From the NCBI GenBank assembly GCA_016649475.1, contig JAENXP010000086.1, positions 1-7,715 of the forward strand: a stretch of DNA of 7,715 nt. Direction: 5' to 3'. A program made the position numbers and the translations under genes. Source of the DNA: Burkholderiales bacterium (GTDB taxonomy: Bacteria > Pseudomonadota > Gammaproteobacteria > Burkholderiales > SG8-39). A model generated the notes under the pieces. The model was not told the DNA's origin. It did no database searches and saw nothing but the letters and a program-made list of their open reading frames with translations. Of this stretch, positions 1 to 5,506 are shown piece after piece (the stretch's first letter is position 1; the number at the start of each line of letters is the position of its first letter).

Positions 1-64
1 ATTGCCGATGATGCGCATGTGCGGGACCGATGCGCCGCGGCTCTACGCGCGCGTACTGCCGCGC
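1..64. other. Stretch after the hyfI stop; no supported gene
   Basis: This is what remains of the window beyond the last operon gene. I see no hairpin followed by a T-run on the minus strand, so there is no visible intrinsic terminator and the transcript may continue past the edge. A minus-strand ATG at 18-16 opens a frame reading MRIIGN that runs off the window. It could be the start of another gene, but six codons without a clear ribosome binding site are not enough to call one. Confidence 0.4.
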
Positions 65-583
65 CTAGCTTTTGGCGTCGGCGGTGATCGCGGTGAGTAT
101 GCCCTGCATCAGCGCGGTCGGCGTGGGCGGGCAACCGGACACTGCTACATCGACTGCAATCACATTCGCGACTCGTCCGCAACTGGCGTAGCTCTCGCCG
201 AATATTCCCCCGGTGCAGCCGCAGTCGCCGACCGCGACTACGAGCTTGGGTGCGGGCATCGCATCGTAGGTGCGCTTGAGCGCGACTTCCATGTTGCGCG
301 CCACCGGCCCGGTTACCAGCAGCAGGTCTGCGTGGCGCGGGCTGGCGACGAACTTGATTCCCAGTGCCTCGATGTTGTAATAGGGATTGTTGAGCATGTG
401 AATCTCGAGTTCGCAGCCGTTGCAGGAGCCCGCGTCGACGTGGCGGATGGCGAGCGACCCGGCGAACATGCCGAGGATTTCCTGCTGCAGCTGCTGATTC
501 AGCACGCGCAATGCCTCGTCGGCCTGCGGCGGCGACTCGGTCTTGATGCCGACGCGAACGATCTGTCTCAGCAGTTGATACAT
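65..583 (-). CDS. hyfI: Hydrogenase-4-like small subunit (NuoB/HyfI family)
   Basis: 172 aa, a complete small subunit of the NuoB/HycG/HyfI family. In such complexes it sits at the membrane arm, against the large subunit, and carries one [4Fe-4S] cluster that is the last electron relay before the active site. The four expected ligands are visible: C54 and C57 in GSCNGCE, C121 in GDCGCTGG, and C151 in SGCPPTP. The CxxC spacing of the first pair is the hydrogenase type; complex I NuoB has adjacent cysteines. C123 and C135 are extra. There is no signal peptide or twin-arginine motif, so the protein should be cytoplasmic, as in group 4 enzymes. The ATG at 583 gives the N-terminus expected for the family, although the best Shine-Dalgarno-like sequence is rather far upstream. 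It is the last operon gene visible and is separated from hyfG by a 259-base gap. The family assignment is firm; the electron donor and acceptor are unknown. Confidence 0.93.
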   Translation of the reverse strand: MYQLLRQIVRVGIKTESPPQADEALRVLNQQLQQEILGMFAGSLAIRHVDAGSCNGCELEIHMLNNPYYNIEALGIKFVASPRHADLLLVTGPVARNMEVALKRTYDAMPAPKLVVAVGDCGCTGGIFGESYASCGRVANVIAVDVAVSGCPPTPTALMQGILTAITADAKS

Positions 584-594
584 GGTATTTGCAT
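568..594 (-). other. Possible 8-codon upstream ORF overlapping the hyfI start
   Basis: An ATG at 594-592 opens a frame reading MQIPCINC and stopping at TGA (570-568). It overlaps the hyfI start in another frame. The Shine-Dalgarno-like AGAAGGA at 603-597 lies 13 bases before the hyfI ATG, which is long, and only 2 bases before this ATG, which is short. It may be chance or may tune hyfI translation. There is no sequence evidence that it is translated. Confidence 0.15.
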
Positions 595-596
595 GG

Positions 597-603
597 TCCT
601 TCT
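597..603 (-). promoter_or_regulatory. Likely Shine-Dalgarno sequence for hyfI
   Basis: AGAAGGA on the minus strand is the only strong purine-rich ribosome-binding sequence ahead of hyfI. The spacing to the hyfI ATG is 13 bases, longer than the usual 5-9. No better in-frame start with family-like sequence is seen upstream, since the frame is closed by stops in the gap. Confidence 0.45.
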
Positions 604-655
604 ATGCGCCGCGACTCAGAACACGGCCCGCTATCCCCGCGTAATTGTCATTTCT

Positions 656-685
656 TTGCGCGGACGAAAAACCGTCCGTGCGCAA
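656..685 (-). repeat. Stem-loop in the hyfG-hyfI gap
   Basis: Read on the minus strand, TTGCGC-AC-GGACG pairs with CGTCC-GCGCAA around a six-base loop GTTTTT. That makes 11 base pairs with a two-base bulge. No T-run follows on either strand, so it is not a typical intrinsic terminator. It is one of two strong hairpins in the gap. Confidence 0.6.
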
Positions 686-712
686 TCGGCGATCTTGGAT
701 AACAGCAACCCC

Positions 713-724
713 AAACCCGGGTTT
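713..724. repeat. 12-base perfect palindrome AAACCCGGGTTT
   Basis: A perfect, self-complementary 12-base sequence between the two hairpins of the gap. Its two-fold symmetry could suit a dimeric DNA-binding protein, but no promoter is recognisable nearby, so any operator role is speculative. Confidence 0.4.
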
Positions 725-738
725 ATCAATAACCGTAT

Positions 739-773
739 TTTCCATACGGATGTGCTTTTGATCCGTATAGAAA
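739..773 (-). repeat. 13-bp stem-loop in the hyfG-hyfI gap
   Basis: On the minus strand TTTCTATACGGAT pairs with ATCCGTATGGAAA around a nine-base loop CAAAAGCAC. Eight inner pairs are perfect. The one imperfect position is a U-G wobble in minus-strand RNA but a C-A mismatch in plus-strand RNA, so the fold favours a transcript in the operon's direction. A further copy of the arm core, ATACGG, follows on the minus strand at 738-733. No T-run follows, so a simple terminator is unlikely. Confidence 0.65.
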
Positions 774-842
774 GTGCGGTTGGCGCGCGCAGCGCGCAAG
801 CCCTTTCGTGGCATGCGAGAGTAGTCAAAGCTGCGTACACAA

Positions 843-2387
843 TTACAGATCACAGCCCGAATACGACAGATTGAACGATTTGTTGATCAATGGAAAATCG
901 GGAACGATATTGCCGTTTACCGCAAACGCGAGTGCGGGCCAGTTTTGCCAGGAAGGATCGTGCGCATGGCAGCTGCGAATGCGGCCGTCGGCGCCCGATT
1001 CCAGCGCGACCACGGACTCTCCGCGCCAGCCCTCGACCCAGCCCAGCCCCATCCTGCCGGCGGGGATTTCAGGCAGCGGGGCCGCGATTTCGCCCGCGGC
1101 GATGTACTCGATCACGCTGCGGACCAGGCGCAGCGATTCGAAAATTTCTTCGAAGCGCATGATCACGCGCGCGGCGACGTCGCCGTTCTTGTGGGTTTGC
1201 ATGCGTGCGTCGAGCACGTCGTAGGGTGCCGGCCGGGCTTGAGCGCGCAAGTCCCAGGCCTGGCTGCTGGCGCGACCGGCGAGGCCGATCACGCCCAGTT
1301 TGCTCGCGGTGTTGGCGGTGAGCCGGCCGCAGGTGAGAAAGCGGTCCTGCAGTCCGGGATGGTCGTCGTAGATATCCTTGAGCAGGCGCACTTCGCGCTC
1401 GAGTGGGTCGCACTCGGCGCCGATCGCATCGAGGCCGGCGCGCCCGGGCTCGCAGGCGACACCGCCGGGGACGATGCAATCCATCATGTAGCGGTGGCCG
1501 AAAAGCTTCGCGTTCAAGCGCAGCACGTCCTCCTTCAGCCGCATGAACTGCGCCAGACCGAAGGCGAGGCCGCCGTCATTGCCCAGATAGCCGAGGTCTC
1601 CGAGGTGGTTGGCGATGCGTTCGCGCTCGAGCATGAGCGCGCGCAGCATGAGCGCGCGCGCCGGCGGCGCCACCGCGGCGATGCTCTCCAGCGCCATGCT
1701 GTAGGCCCAGGCGTAGGTTACGGTGCTGTCGCCGCTCACGCGACCCGCGAGCCGCGCGCCTTCTGCCAGCTCCATGCCCTGGAAGCGTTTGTCCACGCCC
1801 TTGTGCGTGTATCCCAGATGCTCTTCCAGGCGCAACACCTTCTCGCCGACGATGGAGAAACGGAAGTGGCCCGGTTCTATGGTTCCGGCATGCACCGGGC
1901 CTACGGGAATCTCGTGCACACCGTCTCCGGCTACCGTAGTGAAGGCGTAGTCGTCGCCGCCTTGTGCAAAAACCGTCGCCGCTGCTGCGTCGTGTCGCAG
2001 GGGCTGGTCCGTGTCCTGCCAGGCGGCATGTCGCAGCCAGGGCCGCCGGTCCGCAGCGTCTGCATCGATACCGAGCAGATCGCGCGCGGCTCGCTGCATG
2101 CGATGCGCGGGATAGAAAATCGGCGACAGATCCGGATAGTGCGGCTGGTCCGCGGGCAGCGCGCTGCGCAGCCACAGCATGCCTTCGGGTTTTGCCAGCG
2201 CGAGGTGCAGCACATAGCCCTGGCCGTGGTCCTGTTCGTCCGTGCCCCATAGGGCGGCAAGGCGCCCGCCCTGGTCTTTTACCGCATGGCAGATGTCCGG
2301 CAGTTCCGCCGCCGTAGTCTGTCCCTGCCACGCCGGCACCGCCCCGGGTAGTTCACTCAGATGCAGCGGTAAGCTTTCAAACGCCAT
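843..2387 (-). CDS. hyfG: Hydrogenase-4-like large subunit without NiFe ligands (NuoC-NuoD type)
   Basis: 514 aa, homologous to HycE/HyfG and complex I NuoCD. Residues 1 to about 150 form a degenerate NuoC-like domain (YPDLSPIFYPAHR at 84-96). Residues from about 155 are the NuoD/large-subunit domain, with GPVHAGTIEPGHFRF at 163-177 and EEHLGYTHKGVDKRFQG at 188-204. In NiFe hydrogenases this domain binds the metal centre through RxCGxC and DPCxxC. Here those sites read RVSGDS (216-221) and DPSWQN (477-482), so all four cysteines are missing. The protein ends FNLSYSGCDL with no maturation tail. It therefore cannot be a normal NiFe hydrogenase and fits the Ehr group of hydrogenase-related complexes; the real substrate is unknown. 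By hand alignment the quinone-site tyrosine of complex I NuoD is also absent (G219 in its place). The start is supported by GGAGG 11 bases upstream. hyfF ends 21 bases before it, and a 259-base gap follows it. Confidence 0.93.
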   Translation of the reverse strand: MAFESLPLHLSELPGAVPAWQGQTTAAELPDICHAVKDQGGRLAALWGTDEQDHGQGYVLHLALAKPEGMLWLRSALPADQPHYPDLSPIFYPAHRMQRAARDLLGIDADAADRRPWLRHAAWQDTDQPLRHDAAAATVFAQGGDDYAFTTVAGDGVHEIPVGPVHAGTIEPGHFRFSIVGEKVLRLEEHLGYTHKGVDKRFQGMELAEGARLAGRVSGDSTVTYAWAYSMALESIAAVAPPARALMLRALMLERERIANHLGDLGYLGNDGGLAFGLAQFMRLKEDVLRLNAKLFGHRYMMDCIVPGGVACEPGRAGLDAIGAECDPLEREVRLLKDIYDDHPGLQDRFLTCGRLTANTASKLGVIGLAGRASSQAWDLRAQARPAPYDVLDARMQTHKNGDVAARVIMRFEEIFESLRLVRSVIEYIAAGEIAAPLPEIPAGRMGLGWVEGWRGESVVALESGADGRIRSCHAHDPSWQNWPALAFAVNGNIVPDFPLINKSFNLSYSGCDL

Positions 2388-2398
2388 GTGGTTCGAAT

Positions 2399-2403
2399 CC
2401 TCC
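2399..2403 (-). promoter_or_regulatory. Strong Shine-Dalgarno sequence of hyfG
   Basis: GGAGG on the minus strand, 11 bases before the hyfG ATG, in the 21-base space after the hyfF stop. It is the clearest ribosome binding site in the operon and supports ATG 2387 as the start. A site of its own may let the large subunit be made at a higher rate than the membrane subunits. Confidence 0.6.
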
Positions 2404-2408
2404 GGATC

Positions 2409-3863
2409 TCATCCGATCAGCTTCGCCGCTTCGCGGTACCAGTCGACGAGGTAAGGCGGAATGTAAAACCCGAGCGCCAGCACGATCGCGAGGTGCGCGA
2501 ACACCGGGACCAGCGCCGGCGGGTGTGGCAGGCGCTTGGCATTGGTCTCGCCGAATACCATCGGCTGCACCTTGCTGAACACCGCCGCGAATGCCACGCC
2601 CAGGGCGATCAGGAGGAACGGCGTCGCCCAGGGCTGCTGGCGCATGGCGCTGGTGAGTATGAGGAACTCGCTCGCAAACACACCAAAGGGCGGCAGGCCG
2701 AGAATCGCGACCGTTCCCAGCATCAGGCCCCAACCCACCGTGGGGCTGACTTTCATCAGCCCGCGAATGTCGTCCATGATCTGTGTCCCGGCCTTTTGTG
2801 CGGCATGGCCGACCGCAAAGAATATCGCGCTCTTCGTGAGGGAATGCACCGTCATGTGCAGCAAGCCGGCGAAGTTGGCCACGGGACCGCCCATGCCGAA
2901 GGCAAAGGTGATCAGTCCCATATGCTCCACCGACGAATAGGCGAACATGCGCTTGATGTCCTTTTGCCGCGACAGGAAAAAGGCCGCGACCACCACCGAT
3001 AGCAGGCCGAAGCCCATCATCAGGTGGCTGGCGAAGGGCGCCTGCAGGGCGCCGTCGACCAGCACTTTGCAGCGCAGAAGTGCGTACAGCGCGACGTTGA
3101 GCAGCAGGCCCGAGAGCACTGCCGACACCGGCGTCGGGCCTTCGGCATGGGCGTCGGGCAGCCAGTTGTGCAGGGGCACCAGCCCCACCTTGGTGCCGTA
3201 GCCCACCAGCAGGAACACGAACGCAAGCGACATCACCGTCGGCTCCAGGCTGCCGGACACCGCCTCCAGCCGCGTCCACAGGAGCGCGTGGCCGCCCGAG
3301 CCCAGCACCTTTTCCGAAGAGGAGTAGAGCAGGATGGTGCCGAACAGTGCCTGGGCGATGCCTACGCCGCAGAGGATGAAATATTTCCACGCCGCTTCCA
3401 GGCTCGCCGGCGTGCGGTACAGGCTCACCAGCAGGACGGTGGTGAGCGTGGCCGCCTCCAGCGCCACCCACAGGATGCCGAGATTGTTGGTCAGCAGCAC
3501 CAGCAACATGGTGAACACGAACAGCTGGTACATGCTGTGAAACAGCCGCAGCCGGTTGTCGGACAGCTTGCCGTGCGCGTGCTCGATGCGCATGTAGGGG
3601 CGCGAGAACAGCGACGTCGTCATGGAAACGAACGCGGTGAGCGCGACCAGGAACACATTGAGCGAGTCGACGAAGAACTGCTCGTCCGCGGTGACCAGGG
3701 GACCCTGCGAGATTACCTGCGCGGTCAGCGCCGCCGCAGCGATGAACGTGGCGATGCTCATGGCGATGTTCAGGCCCGCCGCCCAGTTCTTGTGTCCCCA
3801 CAGTGCGAGCAGGATTCCGCCCAGAAGCGGCGTGCCCAGTACAAGATAGAGTTGCCAGTTCAT
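2409..3863 (-). CDS. hyfF: Hydrogenase-4-like subunit F (NuoM/NuoN-like antiporter subunit)
   Basis: 484 aa, very hydrophobic and full length for HyfF, a polytopic inner-membrane subunit of the Mrp/NuoLMN antiporter family that is thought to move protons or sodium ions. Family marks, by position: E136 in VALEAATLTT (the glutamate of transmembrane helix 5), K225 in GYGTKVGLVPLHNWLPDAHA (helix 7 lysine), GPTPVSAVLSG at 242-252, SSVEHMG at 310-316, K344 in HSLTKSAIFF, and GLPPFGVFASEF at 389-400. Where HyfB has a lysine (MLKTAIY), HyfF has an asparagine, N256 in LLLNVALY; from memory this is usual in HyfF-like proteins. The gene starts 28 bases after the hyfE stop with only a weak ribosome binding site (GGG), which suggests translation coupled to hyfE. 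hyfG follows after 21 bases. The HyfF assignment rests on the motifs, length and operon place. Confidence 0.93.
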   Translation of the reverse strand: MNWQLYLVLGTPLLGGILLALWGHKNWAAGLNIAMSIATFIAAAALTAQVISQGPLVTADEQFFVDSLNVFLVALTAFVSMTTSLFSRPYMRIEHAHGKLSDNRLRLFHSMYQLFVFTMLLVLLTNNLGILWVALEAATLTTVLLVSLYRTPASLEAAWKYFILCGVGIAQALFGTILLYSSSEKVLGSGGHALLWTRLEAVSGSLEPTVMSLAFVFLLVGYGTKVGLVPLHNWLPDAHAEGPTPVSAVLSGLLLNVALYALLRCKVLVDGALQAPFASHLMMGFGLLSVVVAAFFLSRQKDIKRMFAYSSVEHMGLITFAFGMGGPVANFAGLLHMTVHSLTKSAIFFAVGHAAQKAGTQIMDDIRGLMKVSPTVGWGLMLGTVAILGLPPFGVFASEFLILTSAMRQQPWATPFLLIALGVAFAAVFSKVQPMVFGETNAKRLPHPPALVPVFAHLAIVLALGFYIPPYLVDWYREAAKLIG

Positions 3864-3891
3864 GCGGACCCGGCGGAATGCGGAGGGTGTT

Positions 3892-4554
3892 TCATTCTTC
3901 CTTCAATTTCTCCAGGTGGCTGATGTCCAGGCTGTCGAAGCGCTCGCGGATCTGGAAAAAGAACACGCCCAGAATGACCATGCCCACCAAAACGTCCAGG
4001 GCGATGCCGAACTCGACCACCATGGGCATGCCGTAGGTGGCGCTGGTGGCGGCGAAAAACAGGCCGTTCTCCATGGCGAGAAAGCCGATCACCTGCGGTA
4101 CCGCCTTGGAGCGGGTGATCATCGTGAGGAAGGCGAGCAGCACGCAAGCGAGCGCGATGCCCAGAGTGCTTTTGGTGATGGTGCCGGCGAGCTGCGAGAT
4201 CGGCAGGGCCACGTTGAACGCCAGGATTACAAGCACGATGCCGACGAGCATGGTGGCGGGAATGTTGATCAGCGTCTCCACGTCCCACTTGACGTTGAGC
4301 TTGCGGATCAGGCGGTGCAGCACCCAGGGGAGAATCAGCACTTTGAGCACGAAGGTCAGCGCCGCCGAATAATACAGATGATGCTGCGCGGTGCTGAAGG
4401 CCACCACCAGGGTCGATAGTGTCAGCGTCAGTCCCTGCAGCGCGAACAGATTGATGAGCGACAGGATGCGCCGCTGCGTCAGCATGGCGAAGGAAAGCAG
4501 CAGCAGCATCGCGGCAAGCAGGTTGATGATCTGCGAAGCGAGGGACAGATGCAC
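3892..4554 (-). CDS. hyfE: Hydrogenase-4-like subunit E (NuoK-like membrane subunit)
   Basis: 220 aa with about six or seven predicted membrane helices, the usual HyfE length. The second half resembles complex I NuoK, which links the redox-coupled part to the antiporter-like subunits. E162 in AMENG and E181 with D187 in VVEFGIALD are acidic residues within membrane helices, as expected for the charged path in NuoK. The N-terminus ASQIINLLAAMLLLLSF is typical of the family. The C-terminal tail from about 201 (QIRERFDSLD onwards) is charged and should be cytoplasmic. The start is GTG at 4554, one base after the hyfC stop, with GGAA a suitable distance upstream inside hyfC, so translation is probably coupled to the end of hyfC. 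Because hyfC carries an early stop 237 bases before its normal end, that coupling could be weakened. Confidence 0.92.
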   Translation of the reverse strand: MHLSLASQIINLLAAMLLLLSFAMLTQRRILSLINLFALQGLTLTLSTLVVAFSTAQHHLYYSAALTFVLKVLILPWVLHRLIRKLNVKWDVETLINIPATMLVGIVLVILAFNVALPISQLAGTITKSTLGIALACVLLAFLTMITRSKAVPQVIGFLAMENGLFFAATSATYGMPMVVEFGIALDVLVGMVILGVFFFQIRERFDSLDISHLEKLKEE

Positions 4555-4555
4555 G

Positions 4556-5506
4556 TCAGGTTTCCAGCAGGAAGTGGATCAGCATCGCCAGCACCGCCAG
4601 CAGGAAGGCCGTGCCGAGGTACTCGGGGGCGCGGAAAATGCGCATCTTGGCGCTCACCATTTCGATCACTGCCATGGCGAAGCCGCCGACGGCGAGCTTG
4701 GCCACGAGCGCGGGCAGCGCCAGCAGCAGACCGAGCGCATCGCCGCCCTCGGCAATGCCGAACGGGAAGAACAGCGCTATGCCGATGCACGATTAGACGA
4801 AGAGCTTGAGCGCCGCGGACCACTCGATCAATGCCAGGTGACGCCCGGAATATTCCAGCACCATCGCCTCGTGGATCATGGTGAGCTCGAGGTGCGTGGA
4901 CGGATTGTCCACTGGTATGCGTGCGTTTTCGGCCAGCGACACCATGGTGAACGCAATTCCGGCGAAGGCAAGGCTGGGGTAGATCACGAAGTCCGCATGC
5001 GCGAGGTACTGGACGATGGTGGCGAGCGAGGTCGAATGGGAAATCAGCGAGGCGGTGAACAGCGTCATCAGCAGCGCCGGTTCGGCAAGAAAGCCCACCA
5101 TCATTTCGCGCCGGGCGCCGAGCGAACCGAAGGCGGTGCCGACGTCCATGGCGGCGAGCGAGATGAATACCCGCGCCAGGGCGAATATGCCCACCAGAGC
5201 GATGGCGTCGGCGGCGGGCGAGAAAGGCAGGTCGGTGCCGAGTATCGGGACGATGGCCGCTGCCAGGCACATGCAGGAGAACAGCACATAGGGCATGACG
5301 CGGAACAGGGGCGACGCACTGTGCGCGAGCACCGCCTCCTTCGCGAACAGCTTCCTCAGGGTGCGGTAAGGCTGCAAGATGCCCGGGCCGCTCTTGTTCT
5401 GCAGCCACGCGCGGCACTGGTTGACCCAGCCCAGCAGCATCGGCGCGAGCAGCACCGCGAGCACGATCTCGGTGAGTTGGGCGACCAGTCCGGGCCAGGA
5501 AATCAT
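4556..5506 (-). pseudogene. hyfC: hyfC-like NuoH-family membrane anchor, interrupted by an in-frame TAA
   Basis: Read through, this frame has 316 residues plus one stop, about the normal HyfC/NuoH length. The NuoH/HyfC family anchors the FeS and large subunits to the membrane and forms the junction to the ion-pumping arm. Family marks: QNKSGPGILQPYRTLRKLF (36-54), AFGSLGARREMM (125-136), E195 in LAENARIPVDNPSTHLELTM, and HEAMVLEYSG (212-221). After LKLFV (233-237) codon 238 is TAA (4795-4793). The same frame then continues for 78 recognisable residues (SCIGIALFFPFGIAEGG, and RAPEYLGTAFLL further on) to TGA at 4558-4556. No frameshift is seen; one base change would explain it. The stop removes roughly the last two membrane helices. 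It may be a real nonsense mutation or a base-calling error; the intact neighbours favour an error or a very recent mutation. The start ATG overlaps the hyfB stop by four bases (ATGA). Confidence 0.85.

Larger units (their letters stand above)
584..842 (-). other. 259-base hairpin-bearing gap between hyfG and hyfI
   Basis: All other junctions in this operon range from a 4-base overlap to 28 bases, so this gap stands out. Its middle part is visibly richer in A and T than the flanking genes. It holds a 13-bp hairpin (739-773), a second stem-loop (656-685) and a 12-base palindrome (713-724). Open frames of 69-83 codons cross it, but none resembles a known protein or has a CxxCxxC motif, so it is not a recognisable remnant of the ferredoxin gene (hyfH) that lies between hyfG and hyfI in classical hyf operons. 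It may be an intergenic repeat, an mRNA processing or stability element, or the scar of a lost gene. The sequence alone does not decide between these. Confidence 0.6.

Noticed and set aside
1..18. Possible start of a further minus-strand gene (MRIIGN)
   Set aside because: Only six codons are visible and no ribosome binding site is seen; the reading MRIIG also begins many unrelated proteins.
690..731. A promoter-like TTGATA followed by TGTTAT on the minus strand in the gap
   Set aside because: The spacing is 19 bases and the second box matches only four of six consensus positions; in a region with many inverted repeats this is likely chance.
779..800. Alternating GC-rich near-palindrome (GCGCGCAGCGCGC)
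   Set aside because: It is short and of low complexity, with a centre too small for a normal hairpin; such runs are common in GC-rich DNA.
602..853. An 83-codon minus-strand frame, and a 69-codon one at 631-840, in the gap between hyfG and hyfI
   Set aside because: Neither has a convincing ribosome binding site, a recognisable domain or coding-like composition, and both are built over the hairpins. The first also overlaps the end of hyfG.
2377..3801. A 474-codon minus-strand frame overlapping hyfF in another phase
   Set aside because: Its product is a low-complexity Arg/Gly/Ala-rich chain, while the other phase gives an intact HyfF with all family motifs.
4793..4795. Recoding of the hyfC stop as selenocysteine or pyrrolysine
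   Set aside because: The codon is TAA, whereas those systems use TGA and TAG.
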